Positions 17,080 through 26,052 of a stretch of DNA of 64,000 nt are shown here, piece after piece. Position 1 is the first letter of the stretch, and every line of letters begins with the position of its first letter. The DNA is taken from NCBI RefSeq assembly GCF_018861145.1, contig NZ_JAHKQT010000017.1:186001-250000 (forward strand). Direction: 5' to 3'. This DNA is from Poseidonibacter lekithochrous. GTDB taxonomy: Bacteria > Campylobacterota > Campylobacteria > Campylobacterales > Arcobacteraceae. The translations under genes were made by a program, and so were the position numbers. Below the pieces are notes generated by a model. It was not told the origin of the DNA, did no database searches, and worked only from the letters and a program-made list of their open reading frames with translations.

Positions 17080-17939
17080 TAATCTCTTAAATCCTGTTTT
17101 GTGATTTTTAAAAACATCTCTTCTAAACTTTTATTTCCATAGTTGATTGAGCTTATTCTTTTTTTATCTTTTTTTATCTTTTCAAATACATCTAATAATT
17201 CATCATATCCATTTTGTGTATTTATACTTATCTGTTCATCTTGACAATTAATTACAACATTACTATTTTCATTTATAAGATTTAGTTTTGAGTCTTTTTT
17301 AACTATATGACCCTTATCTAATATAGCTATTTCATGACATAAGTATTCAATCTCATCCATATAATGTGAAGTATAAATAATAGTTGTTTTCTTCTCTTTA
17401 TTTATATTTTGTATAATATCTAGGATATATTTTCTTGACTGAGGATCAATACCAACTGTAGGTTCATCTAAGTATAATATTTTAGGATCATTTAACAAGC
17501 CAATTGCAATATTCAATCTTCTTTTTAAGCCACCAGAAAATGTCTTTGCTTGCTTGTTTTTATAGTTTTCTAAAGCAGTCATTTTAATACATGAGTTGAT
17601 TTTTTCTTGCATTAAAGAGCTGTTTATTTTGTATAGTGCTGCAAAAAACTCTAAGTTTTCATAAGCTGTTAAATCAGGATAGAATGCATAAGATTGAGGA
17701 ACATAGCTACTTATACTTTGAATATAGTTTTTGTTTTCTTCATAAGATTTACCAAAGATTTTAATTTCACCGGAATCTTTTTTTTCTAAATAATTTAAGA
17801 TAGAAACTAAGGTAGTTTTTCCAGCACCATTTGGTCCTAATAAACCAAATATCTCACCTTCTTTTATATGGAGATTTAAGTTCTTTAATACTTCATATTT
17901 ATCATAGGTTTTATCTAATGATTTTATTTTAATTGCCAT
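17079..17939 (-). CDS. ABC transporter ATP-binding protein
   Basis: A 286-residue ATPase with Walker A GPNGAGKTT (about 34-42), signature FSGGLKRR, Walker B ILYLDEPTVGID and the switch His in YTSHYMDE. It belongs to the DrrA/CcmA-like group that serves ABC-2 exporters. Overlaps by one base with the permease downstream and the AMP-binding gene upstream. The C-terminal 60 residues after the switch are typical of DrrA-like ATPases. Together the pair most likely exports a hydrophobic product of this cluster, though the cargo is not shown by sequence. Confidence 0.9.
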   Translation of the reverse strand: MAIKIKSLDKTYDKYEVLKNLNLHIKEGEIFGLLGPNGAGKTTLVSILNYLEKKDSGEIKIFGKSYEENKNYIQSISSYVPQSYAFYPDLTAYENLEFFAALYKINSSLMQEKINSCIKMTALENYKNKQAKTFSGGLKRRLNIAIGLLNDPKILYLDEPTVGIDPQSRKYILDIIQNINKEKKTTIIYTSHYMDEIEYLCHEIAILDKGHIVKKDSKLNLINENSNVVINCQDEQISINTQNGYDELLDVFEKIKKDKKRISSINYGNKSLEEMFLKITKQDLRD

Positions 17940-19156
17940 TAAATATTTATCCTAAGTTTTTTTCCAACACTAGATGTTGGAATCTTGTCCACACATTTTA
18001 AATCCATTGAAAATTTTAAATTGGAAAGATTATTTTGCAAGATCTTTTTTATTTCTAAGGGCTTGAAAATCTTTTGCGTTTCTAGTGTAATATCTAATAT
18101 TTCACCTCTTAAAGTTTCTCTATCATTTTTTACGTAAACTAAAGCCTTTTGGATATGTTCTTGTTTTTCTAAAATATTTTCTATTTGAATAGTTGAGTAT
18201 CTTTTTCCTGCAATTTTTAGTATTTGTGAACTTCTTCCAATTAACTTGAACTTTTCTTCATCTTTTTCAACAAAATCAAAAGTTTGTATCTCTCCATTTG
18301 TATTTGAAAATTCTTTTCCCAATAATACTTTTGAAACAAAAGGTGATTTTACTTTTAATTCATTTTTCTTATTTGTGTGAATCTCTACATTTTCTAAAGG
18401 AGTCCATAATATATCATCATTAAATTTATAGGCAATACCGCCTGTTTCTGTTGAACCAAATAATTGCATTACAGGACATGAAAACTTTTCATTGAAGTGT
18501 TTAGCCTCTTTTGCATCAAGTGGCGCGGTTGAGCTTAAAAATATAGATTTAGATAGGTCTTTTGTGCTTGATATTTTATTTAAGGCTTTTATATAAAGTG
18601 GAGTTGTAACAACTAAAGAATTATCAGTACATATATCTAATAAGTCATTTGGTAGAAAGTGCTCTTTTAAAATAATATCAATATCATTAAAATATGGATA
18701 GAAAAGTCCAGTTAAAGAACCATAAATATGTATAAAAGGAACAGTTACAATTACTCTTTTTATATTATATTTTTTAAATAGAGTACTTAATGCTTTTATT
18801 TCACTTTCAATATTTTTTTTTGTTTTTAGTGCAGCCGTACTTTCTCCTGTACTTCCACTAGTGAAATAAACAAAAGAAAATTCTTTTTCATCAAAAATAG
18901 TAGATATATTATTAAAAGATTTAAAAGAGGGTATATTTAAATCTTCTAATCTTTTAACTAAAAGTTTATTTGTATCATCAAATAAAATTGATTTTGCATT
19001 TGAAAAATATGATTTGAATATATTTAAAGCATTAATTTCTTTTGATGAGCTTGAAATATAAGATACTCTATTTTCATATTTATTATTTATAAATTCATCT
19101 TTATTAATATGATGCGTAGTTATAGAGCCATTATCATTATAAACTTTTAGATGCAT
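17939..19156 (-). CDS. AMP-binding acyl/aryl-ACP synthetase (ApeH-like)
   Basis: ANL-family adenylating enzyme expected to activate the aryl acid starter and load it onto an ACP. Visible motifs: phosphate loop FTSGSTGES (98-106), LFGSTETGG (232-240), the hinge region LIGRSSQILKIAGKRYS, and the catalytic lysine near the end (SVGKKLRI, Lys399/400). At 405 residues it lacks about 100 N-terminal residues of the usual 500-residue enzymes, a feature of the compact aryl-polyene type. It overlaps the MMPL exporter gene by 20 bases. Substrate (coumarate-like acid) is inferred from the ammonia-lyase in the same operon. Confidence 0.83.
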   Translation of the reverse strand: MHLKVYNDNGSITTHHINKDEFINNKYENRVSYISSSSKEINALNIFKSYFSNAKSILFDDTNKLLVKRLEDLNIPSFKSFNNISTIFDEKEFSFVYFTSGSTGESTAALKTKKNIESEIKALSTLFKKYNIKRVIVTVPFIHIYGSLTGLFYPYFNDIDIILKEHFLPNDLLDICTDNSLVVTTPLYIKALNKISSTKDLSKSIFLSSTAPLDAKEAKHFNEKFSCPVMQLFGSTETGGIAYKFNDDILWTPLENVEIHTNKKNELKVKSPFVSKVLLGKEFSNTNGEIQTFDFVEKDEEKFKLIGRSSQILKIAGKRYSTIQIENILEKQEHIQKALVYVKNDRETLRGEILDITLETQKIFKPLEIKKILQNNLSNLKFSMDLKCVDKIPTSSVGKKLRINI

Positions 19157-21239
19157 TACTTACCTTTTGAAATAAAATTAAAATTAGAATTGCTAATATT
19201 CCTAATGTTGCTACACTTCCAATAGAAAATAGTGAATTAATATTTGAAAATATTAAAACACCAAAGCCTGCAAAAGAACTAATAACAGAGAAAATGATAG
19301 CTTTCTTTGTTTCTTTAGAGTTATCTTTACTAGAATAAATTGCATAATCTATACTAATTGCAAGAATAATAAAAAACATAAATATATGTAAAATATTAAC
19401 AGCTATAAAACATAAATATATAAATATTAAAGCACTTGGAAATAGTAAAAAATTAAGTGCTGGTATAATTTTCTTTTTTGTTATAAATGTTAGTATGATT
19501 ATAATAAAAAGAAGACTTGAAGTACCTAAAATAATTATCTTTTCTAAATCATTTTCTAAATCTTTTTCAAAAAGATTTTTTAAACTTACTGAATAAATAA
19601 ACTCTTTTCCTAGAACTTCTTTATATTTATCTTCAGAAATATTTATATATGAAATATATTCATTTTTATATTTTTTGATTGCTATTCCATATTCAAGTAG
19701 ATTTTGATATGAATATCTTGGTACTTGAACCTTATAATTATAGGCATCTTTAAATGAATCTTTTTTAAAAGAAGAGTTAATAATATATTTATTCAAGTTT
19801 TCTTTTATTTTATTAAGTTTAGTATTATTTAGATGATGAAATATCTCTTTGAATTTTTCTTTACTAATTAATTTATCTAATGATGAAGTCGAGTTATTAT
19901 CAATTTTTTTTATTTGCTCATTGTAAAAAATTAGTTCATTAATACTAGAAGCTTTAATCAATACGGTTTGGCTATTTGCTTTATTTAATTTTGATTTAAA
20001 AAAAATCTCTTTTTGTTTTAATTCTTTATTATTATAATCTAAAGATTTTATGTCAAAATCATAATTTAAATTTTGTAAAGATACGCCAAGAATTATGAGT
20101 GAGAATACAAAGAAATAAATACTTTTTATTGATATGAAATTTTGTGTATATAAATTAATTTTTTTTTGTTTAAATGTAATTTTTGGATAAATAAATGAAA
20201 ATATTAAATATGAAACCAATAAAGAAATCATTGCGAATCTTGTAATTTGTTCAATCAATAGAAAGTCACAAAAACTTAAAATAAAAAATGCAATAAAAGT
20301 AGTAAAAAATCCTAAAAAAACTTCTTTATTAAAAATACTTTTTGTTTCATAACTCTTATGAAAATAATGATGAAACATATAATCAATTGCAATGGTACTA
20401 ATAGATAAGCCGAAAACTAGTACAAATAAAGAGATCTCTTCATAAAATAAAGTTAGAGTTATAATTGCAACTAAAGCAGAAGTTCCAAGTGTTAAAAGTG
20501 TATTGATTAATAAACTGATATTTCTTAATATAAAGAAGTATAAAAAAATCAATAATGCACTTGCAAATAATATGATTTTATTGGTATCATTTTTTATATA
20601 TCTTGAGTTCTCAACAAAATAATAAATTGAAGAAAAGCTTGTAATATTATTAGTTTCTATTTCTTTTATTTCATCATAAATTTTTTCATAATCATTTAAA
20701 GAATTAATTGTATTCTTTATATTAAATATTGATAAGTAGCCATAATTTTCAATAAATAATCTTCCATTTTTTATATTAAATTTTATAGCTTCTTTTTTTA
20801 CTAGTTCAAAAGGATCTTGTTTATTTATATTAACTGTAATAAATGAGTTAACAATAGAATCATATAATTTTGTCAATGATTCCTCTACCTTTATTTCATT
20901 TATTTTTTTAGTATTTAATTCATTTAGATAAAAATAGTATTGCTTTTGATATTCTTTAAAATTTGTATTTATTGAAAGTTTATTTTCCTCTATTCCCTTT
21001 ATTCTTAAGATATTTTTCTCAAATGTTTTTATTTCTTCTAAGGCATCTTTATTATCGCCCCGAACTAAAACTAATATTTTCTTATTTGATTTAAATGCAA
21101 GAAACTCTTTTAATAGTTCTTTATTTTGTGAATTTGGTAATAAGGTCTGGATATTAGTTGATATCTTTTTATTTATATTAAAAGTAAAAAATATTGTAAT
21201 TAGAATACTAAATAAAATATAATTAAAATATTTAATCAT
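19137..21239 (-). CDS. MMPL/RND-family exporter (ApeM-like)
   Basis: A 700-residue membrane protein with one N-terminal helix, a large periplasmic loop (about 25-220), a group of five to six helices (about 225-350) containing the family segment STIAIDYMFHHYFH, a second loop and a second helical group with AISIDYAIYSSKD. The duplicated IDY segments are where proton-relay residues lie in RND/MMPL pumps. In aryl polyene clusters a similar protein works with a LolA-like carrier to bring the lipid pigment to the outer membrane. It overlaps the LolA-like gene by 8 bases and the AMP-binding gene by 20. Confidence 0.85.
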   Translation of the reverse strand: MIKYFNYILFSILITIFFTFNINKKISTNIQTLLPNSQNKELLKEFLAFKSNKKILVLVRGDNKDALEEIKTFEKNILRIKGIEENKLSINTNFKEYQKQYYFYLNELNTKKINEIKVEESLTKLYDSIVNSFITVNINKQDPFELVKKEAIKFNIKNGRLFIENYGYLSIFNIKNTINSLNDYEKIYDEIKEIETNNITSFSSIYYFVENSRYIKNDTNKIILFASALLIFLYFFILRNISLLINTLLTLGTSALVAIITLTLFYEEISLFVLVFGLSISTIAIDYMFHHYFHKSYETKSIFNKEVFLGFFTTFIAFFILSFCDFLLIEQITRFAMISLLVSYLIFSFIYPKITFKQKKINLYTQNFISIKSIYFFVFSLIILGVSLQNLNYDFDIKSLDYNNKELKQKEIFFKSKLNKANSQTVLIKASSINELIFYNEQIKKIDNNSTSSLDKLISKEKFKEIFHHLNNTKLNKIKENLNKYIINSSFKKDSFKDAYNYKVQVPRYSYQNLLEYGIAIKKYKNEYISYINISEDKYKEVLGKEFIYSVSLKNLFEKDLENDLEKIIILGTSSLLFIIIILTFITKKKIIPALNFLLFPSALIFIYLCFIAVNILHIFMFFIILAISIDYAIYSSKDNSKETKKAIIFSVISSFAGFGVLIFSNINSLFSIGSVATLGILAILILILFQKVSNASKSL

Positions 21240-21711
21240 TCAACTCTCTAATAGTTGTAATATTTCCTGATGTCATTTTTATAGTTATAAAATCAAGTTT
21301 TTTGTCTTTTTTAAATTCTACATTTTCAATATAATTACTTAAAGAATCTTTTGGATTTAGATTTGTTATTTTATTCTTTGTACTTACTTCAAAGTATTCT
21401 TGAAGTGCTTTTAAATTATTGTTATTAATAGATTCAATTAATAAGAAAATCATTTTTAATGTAACTTGCTTATTTAAATCTATACTTTGTGTATCATCTC
21501 CATCGTTTATAATAAGAGAATCGTTTTCATATATTAGAATTCTATTTGAGTTATTATATTTTAAAGAGATTTTCTTATCTATAAATTCAAGTGTACCTTT
21601 TTTGTAAACCGTATTATCAATAACTTCAATATATTTTTCTTCTTGAAAATTAATAATTGAGGCATTTAGATTTAAAAATAAAAAACAAACTATAGAAATA
21701 AATTTAGTCAT
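21232..21711 (-). CDS. LolA-like periplasmic carrier (ApeL-like)
   Basis: A 159-residue secreted protein with a signal peptide (MTKFISIVCFLFLNLNAS). The mature part has the LolA pattern: KKGTLEFIDKKISLKYNNSNRILIYENDSLII read as successive antiparallel strands (GTLEF, RILIYEN), then SIDLNKQ and the late VEFKKDKKLDFITIKM strands. LolA folds form an open beta barrel that shields lipids in the periplasm. It lies between the MMPL exporter (8-base overlap) and the COG4648-like membrane protein (8-base overlap), the same order as in known aryl polyene clusters. Divergence is high, so the call rests partly on context. Confidence 0.75.
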   Translation of the reverse strand: MTKFISIVCFLFLNLNASIINFQEEKYIEVIDNTVYKKGTLEFIDKKISLKYNNSNRILIYENDSLIINDGDDTQSIDLNKQVTLKMIFLLIESINNNNLKALQEYFEVSTKNKITNLNPKDSLSNYIENVEFKKDKKLDFITIKMTSGNITTIRELND

Positions 21712-22243
21712 GTAAAACCTTTAAGAAAATAAATCTACGATGTAAATATTGTATTATACCTGCAAATATAAATAAAAAATACCAACCAAAAGAACTATAA
21801 ACAATCCAAAAGTTTATATTTTGATTTTGAAATATTTGTAAATGAATAAAAATATTTATACAAGATACTAATATCCAAAAAAGTGTAGATTTGTGAATAT
21901 ATTTTTCTTCCTTTTGAGATATTTCTTTTTTTGAAAACTTCTTTGTAAAATATAAGATTATAGATTTTTTATTTAAATACGAAATAAAAATTATAATTGT
22001 AAATATTGAAGAAATTACTAAAGGCATAGCTTTTAAAACTAAAAAATCTTTAAAAAAATAAGTAAAAATAGAGAGTAAAATATATAAAACTGGATACAAA
22101 GACTCTTTATATGATTTTCTTATTGTAAAAGTAAACCATATACAAGAGCTAATAAATAAAAATATACTTACAAGCTCTATATCAAAATATCTAAGTGATA
22201 AAAACACCAAAGGTGCATATATTAAAGATATTATGATATTCAT
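21704..22243 (-). CDS. COG4648-like membrane protein (ApeG-like)
   Basis: A 179-residue inner membrane protein with five to six hydrophobic helices, including FWILVSCINIFIHLQIF and the closing WYFLFIFAGIIQYLHRRF. Similar small membrane proteins of unknown role accompany aryl polyene ACPs and adenylating enzymes (COG4648). It overlaps the LolA-like gene by 8 bases and follows the ketoreductase by three bases. The YSSFGWYFLF segment near residue 150 is the feature that most resembles the family. Exact function is unknown. Confidence 0.62.
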   Translation of the reverse strand: MNIIISLIYAPLVFLSLRYFDIELVSIFLFISSCIWFTFTIRKSYKESLYPVLYILLSIFTYFFKDFLVLKAMPLVISSIFTIIIFISYLNKKSIILYFTKKFSKKEISQKEEKYIHKSTLFWILVSCINIFIHLQIFQNQNINFWIVYSSFGWYFLFIFAGIIQYLHRRFIFLKVLHD

Positions 22244-22246
22244 AAT

Positions 22247-22960
22247 CTAACGAACCATTGCACCACTAATATTTAGTACTTCTCCACTAACATAAGTAGC
22301 TTCATGACCTATAAAATAAGCACATTTAGCAACTTCTTCCGTTTTACCAAATCTACCTAAAGGAATTGCTTTTTTCATTTGTTTTACATTTGGAATATCT
22401 TCAATCATTTCTGATTCAATTATTCCAGGTGCAAGAGCATTTACTCTAATATTATAACGACCTAATTCAATTGACAATGTTTTTGTAAGTGCAATCATTC
22501 CACCTTTTGACGCTGAATAATTAGCTTGTCCCGAGTTTCCAACAAGTCCAGAAATTGAAGCTACATTTACAATACTTCCACTTTTTTGCATCATCATATT
22601 TTTTACAACAGCTTTTATAATTTGATAAGGTCCCGAAAGGTTAGTTTCTATTACATCTTCCCACTCATCATCGTTCATAAAGAAAAATAGATTATCTTTA
22701 ATAATACCTGCATTATTAATCAAGACATCAATTTTAATATCTTCTAGTTTTTCTCTGATATCTTCTTTATTTTGCATATCAAAAGTGATTAGTTCAGCAT
22801 ATTCTATTTGCTCTAAAATACTTTGCGCTTTTTCTTGATTTGAATTGTAATGCACATATACAAAGTAACCATTTTTCGCATACTCTTTTACTATCGCTTC
22901 ACCAATGGAACCCGTTGCACCTGTTACTAATACTTTTTTTCTATGTATTTCTTTATCCAT
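22247..22960 (-). CDS. 3-oxoacyl-ACP reductase (ApeQ/FabG-like)
   Basis: Short-chain dehydrogenase with Rossmann motif GATGSIG (14-20), NNAG (82-85), and catalytic Ser135, Tyr148, Lys152 (VNVASISG, ANYSASKGG). It would reduce beta-ketoacyl-ACP with NADPH in each polyene elongation cycle. A housekeeping fabG would normally lie with fabH/plsX/acpP, so this is probably the dedicated enzyme. It is nine bases after the ammonia-lyase gene and three before the membrane protein gene. Length (237) is close to FabG (244). Confidence 0.9.
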   Translation of the reverse strand: MDKEIHRKKVLVTGATGSIGEAIVKEYAKNGYFVYVHYNSNQEKAQSILEQIEYAELITFDMQNKEDIREKLEDIKIDVLINNAGIIKDNLFFFMNDDEWEDVIETNLSGPYQIIKAVVKNMMMQKSGSIVNVASISGLVGNSGQANYSASKGGMIALTKTLSIELGRYNIRVNALAPGIIESEMIEDIPNVKQMKKAIPLGRFGKTEEVAKCAYFIGHEATYVSGEVLNISGAMVR

Positions 22961-22969
22961 GTTAATTCT

Positions 22970-24490
22970 TTATATAAATTTCCCATCAATTAATAATGTT
23001 TTTAAATTCTTAATATCAATATCCATTCTTCTATCTTCGTATAAAGGTTTAACAATAGCTCTAATTTCATCATGAATATTTTTTAAATATGGTGAGACTT
23101 CACTATTCCCTCTTATATCAACAGCTTGTGCCATTCCAATAAATGCAATTGAAAGCATATTATGTAAATCAGGCATCATTTTTGCAAAGTCGTTCGCAGC
23201 TGTTGTTCCCATAGATACTTTATCTTGATTTAATGATTCTGTTGGTCTTGAGTGAATTGAAGCTGCTGTTGTATTTTTGATAACATCAGCACTTAATGAA
23301 CTTAATGAAATTTGCATTGCTTTAAATCCATGGAAGAAAGGTTCTTTTGAGAGTTTTAAGTTTTCTCCTAAGCCACGGTTGAATTTATGGTCAACTAATA
23401 GTGCAAATTCTTTATCTAAAAGGTCAGCTAAATTAGCAGCACAAATTTTTAGTGTATCCATGGCATGTGCTACATATCCACCATAAAAGTTACCAGAAGT
23501 ATATATTTTTTGATTTTCACCATCAATTAATGGATTATCATTTACAGAATTTATTTCTGTTTCAACCCAGTTTTTAGAAATTTCTAAATTGTCTCTAATT
23601 ACTCCTAGAACTTGTGGTGCACATCTCATTGAGTATGTATCTTGAATATTCAGGTTATTATCAGCAAAGAACTTATCATATCTTCCATCTCTACCATGAG
23701 TTAATTTTGAACCTGATATTTTTCTTTGAATATTTTTTGCAGATTTAATTTGACCAGAAAAAGGTTTTGAATCATGTACAAAATCAGCAACTGGAGTGTC
23801 ATCCCCTAATAAAACTTCAAACATACCAGAAACATAAGATTCCATAGAATCTAAAATTATCTCAAACTCTTCAATAGCTTTAAGTGCAATTGCGCTCATG
23901 ATAGTAGTACCGTTCATAATAGCTAGTGCTTCTTTTGGTTCAAATATATAAGGAGTAATATTTAGTTCATTATAAACTTCCATTACATCTTTAATTTCAC
24001 CTTTATAATATACTTCTCTTTCACCTGCAACGACAGCCGCAATATAAGATAAGGGTGTTAAATCTCCACTAGCACCTACTGATCCTTGTGATGGAATTAC
24101 AGGAATAATATCTTTTTGGATTAACATCTCTAATCTATGTAAAAGATTTAATGAAACCCCAGAACGTGCTTTACTTAAAGAAATAGTTCTACAGATTACG
24201 GCATATTTACATACTTCATAACTTAAGTTTACCCCAATCCCACAACCATGGAACCTAAAAAGATTTGTTTGTAGTTTTGCTGCATCATCATAGTTTACAT
24301 AATTTCTTCCTGCATCTCCATAACCAGTAGTAATACCATAAATTGGTTTACCTTGCTTAATTGTATCCATCATAAAATCATGTGTATGATTAATAAATGT
24401 TGTGAATTCTTCATTATTAGATATTTCTATTGATGATGCTTTTGAAATTTCTTCAAGTGTAATGTGGCGTTTATCTATATTTAATTTCAT
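22970..24490 (-). CDS. Aromatic amino acid ammonia-lyase (HAL/PAL/TAL family, probably tyrosine)
   Basis: MIO-dependent lyase that removes ammonia from an aromatic amino acid; in aryl polyene and flexirubin clusters it yields 4-coumarate from tyrosine as starter. The MIO tripeptide is Ala140-Ser141-Gly142 (GSVGASGDLTPLSY) and the catalytic Tyr is Tyr51 (YGITTG). The substrate-selecting pair appears to be Phe80-His81 (LFRFHGCGIG), unlike Ser-His of histidine lyases. The start is set at ATG 24490, which overlaps the acyltransferase stop (TAATG) and has GGGAG upstream; an ATG 33 bases earlier lacks support. No hutU/hutI genes are near, so histidine degradation is unlikely. Length 506. Confidence 0.88.
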   Translation of the reverse strand: MKLNIDKRHITLEEISKASSIEISNNEEFTTFINHTHDFMMDTIKQGKPIYGITTGYGDAGRNYVNYDDAAKLQTNLFRFHGCGIGVNLSYEVCKYAVICRTISLSKARSGVSLNLLHRLEMLIQKDIIPVIPSQGSVGASGDLTPLSYIAAVVAGEREVYYKGEIKDVMEVYNELNITPYIFEPKEALAIMNGTTIMSAIALKAIEEFEIILDSMESYVSGMFEVLLGDDTPVADFVHDSKPFSGQIKSAKNIQRKISGSKLTHGRDGRYDKFFADNNLNIQDTYSMRCAPQVLGVIRDNLEISKNWVETEINSVNDNPLIDGENQKIYTSGNFYGGYVAHAMDTLKICAANLADLLDKEFALLVDHKFNRGLGENLKLSKEPFFHGFKAMQISLSSLSADVIKNTTAASIHSRPTESLNQDKVSMGTTAANDFAKMMPDLHNMLSIAFIGMAQAVDIRGNSEVSPYLKNIHDEIRAIVKPLYEDRRMDIDIKNLKTLLIDGKFI

Positions 24491-25347
24491 TATTTCTCCC
24501 AAAAATTGTAAAAATTGAACCATTGGTTTGGATATTTTATTAAAATACTCTCAAACTCTTTGGTATATTCGTTTATTGCTTTATCTAATGCCTCATTTTG
24601 ATTAAGTGTAAAGTCTAAATTTATAGTTATAGTTTTAACTGTATATTCTTGTAATCCTGTAAGTATTGTGAAGCATGCTAACATTGGAGTTTTAGTTCTA
24701 TATGCAATCTTAAATGGATTGATATTAAAATAAGCATCTTTATTAAAAAAGTTTATTTTATATTTATATTTTTTACTAGTTGGCCTATCTGTCATTATTG
24801 CAATTACTTCATTATTAGAAATTGCATTTGCAATTTCTATTGAGACAGAAAGTTGACCTTCTGATTGGTCAATGATATGTGTATTAGATACACTTTTTTC
24901 AATAGAATTCTCAATATCTTTTATACTATCTAGAATCACTTCTTGCATTACGATATTAACTTTATTTTTTGTTATTGGATTATTAGAACTTGCTGCCCAA
25001 CCACCAAAATGAGAAAATAATAAGATAGTTTTTGTATCAAGTAAATTTTCTACTTTTTCTTTTTCATGGTAAATAAAATTGTATGAGGATGGATCATGTT
25101 TTGATATAAATCTGTCTACCATACAAATAGAGAACACTCTTAAATGATTAAAATAAATCCAATTATTAAAAGGTTTATTTAATTTAGAGTAATAATCTTT
25201 TAAAGCTTTTTTTACATTTGAAGCAAATAAAAAATAAAAAAAGCTAACAGGATACATTAGATAATAAGTAAATTTATATCCAAAGAGTTTGTACAAATTG
25301 AATACTAATTTTATACTCCAACCACTTCCTCTTTGTTTTACTTTCAT
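24490..25347 (-). CDS. LPLAT-family acyltransferase (ApeD-like)
   Basis: A 285-residue membrane-associated acyltransferase related to lipid A lauroyl transferases. A hydrophobic helix lies at about 25-45; the expected HX4(D/E) site is LFSHFGGWAASS at His113, but the acidic residue is Ala118. Downstream blocks (IAIMTDRPTSKKYKYKINFFNKDAYFN, quoted in parts: MTDRPTS, FFNKDAYFN) match the substrate-binding region of the family. It could attach the polyene or a fatty acyl to a lipid anchor. It abuts the glycosyltransferase gene with no gap; in ApeJ-type proteins of other bacteria these two activities are fused. Confidence 0.75.
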   Translation of the reverse strand: MKVKQRGSGWSIKLVFNLYKLFGYKFTYYLMYPVSFFYFLFASNVKKALKDYYSKLNKPFNNWIYFNHLRVFSICMVDRFISKHDPSSYNFIYHEKEKVENLLDTKTILLFSHFGGWAASSNNPITKNKVNIVMQEVILDSIKDIENSIEKSVSNTHIIDQSEGQLSVSIEIANAISNNEVIAIMTDRPTSKKYKYKINFFNKDAYFNINPFKIAYRTKTPMLACFTILTGLQEYTVKTITINLDFTLNQNEALDKAINEYTKEFESILIKYPNQWFNFYNFWEK

Positions 25348-26052
25348 TTATTTATATCTCTTTTTTAAAAAAGTCTTTAAAGGTAATAATCTTATATGTA
25401 CCATTACAATAGCTGCTGTATCCCAAAACTTTTTAAAATGAGAAACTCTTTCTTCTGGTGTTGGGTAGTAGCAATCAACAATTACTTCTTTGATTGTTCT
25501 ACCTTTCCATGAATGTTTAACTAAAACTTCCATTTCCCAATCAAATCTTGATGTTTTAATATCCAGATCTAAAATTGATGTAGGGTATAATCTAAAGCCC
25601 GATAATGAATCTTTTATTTCTTGTTCTGTATCCCAAGTAGCCCAAAAATTACTAAACCATCTCCCGAACTTTGAACCATTAGGAACATTTTCAATATCAA
25701 AATCTCTTGCTCCAATTATAATTTGATCTTTTTCATTACAATTAACGATAATTTTTTCAATTTCACTTGCTAGATGTTGACCATCTCCATCAATACTTAC
25801 AAAATAATCATAACCTAGTTTTTTAGCTTCTCTTGCTCCACTTAAAATAGCTTCACCTTTACCTAAATTTATATCATGTCTAATAATTGTTAAATTATCA
25901 TTAGGAGTTAGTATATTTTTTACGGGATTTGTATATCCATCATCTATTACAATAACCTTATAGTTGTGTTTTAATACATCATTAACAACTGCTTGAATTG
26001 TATTGTCATTGTTTAGTGTTGGAATTATTACTATTATCTCATTCTGTTTCAT
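25348..26052 (-). CDS. Glycosyltransferase family 2 (ApeJ N-domain-like)
   Basis: A 234-residue GT-A fold enzyme: IIPTLNNDNTI start, VIVIDDGY, INLGKGEAILSGAREA and the metal-binding SIDGDGQH (Asp88-Gly-Asp90), all as in dolichyl-phosphate mannosyltransferase-like GT2. A hydrophobic C-terminus (MVHIRLLPLKTFL) suggests membrane contact. It overlaps the hotdog gene upstream by 14 bases and abuts the acyltransferase. In other aryl polyene clusters a GT2 domain is fused to an acyltransferase domain, so this pair is probably the split form. The sugar and acceptor are unknown. Confidence 0.85.
   Translation of the reverse strand: MKQNEIIVIIPTLNNDNTIQAVVNDVLKHNYKVIVIDDGYTNPVKNILTPNDNLTIIRHDINLGKGEAILSGAREAKKLGYDYFVSIDGDGQHLASEIEKIIVNCNEKDQIIIGARDFDIENVPNGSKFGRWFSNFWATWDTEQEIKDSLSGFRLYPTSILDLDIKTSRFDWEMEVLVKHSWKGRTIKEVIVDCYYPTPEERVSHFKKFWDTAAIVMVHIRLLPLKTFLKKRYK

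Noticed and set aside
24488-24523. Eleven-residue N-terminal extension of the ammonia-lyase
   Set aside because: It overlaps the preceding gene deeply, lacks a ribosome site, and the family homology begins at the ATG at 24,490 coupled to the acyltransferase stop.
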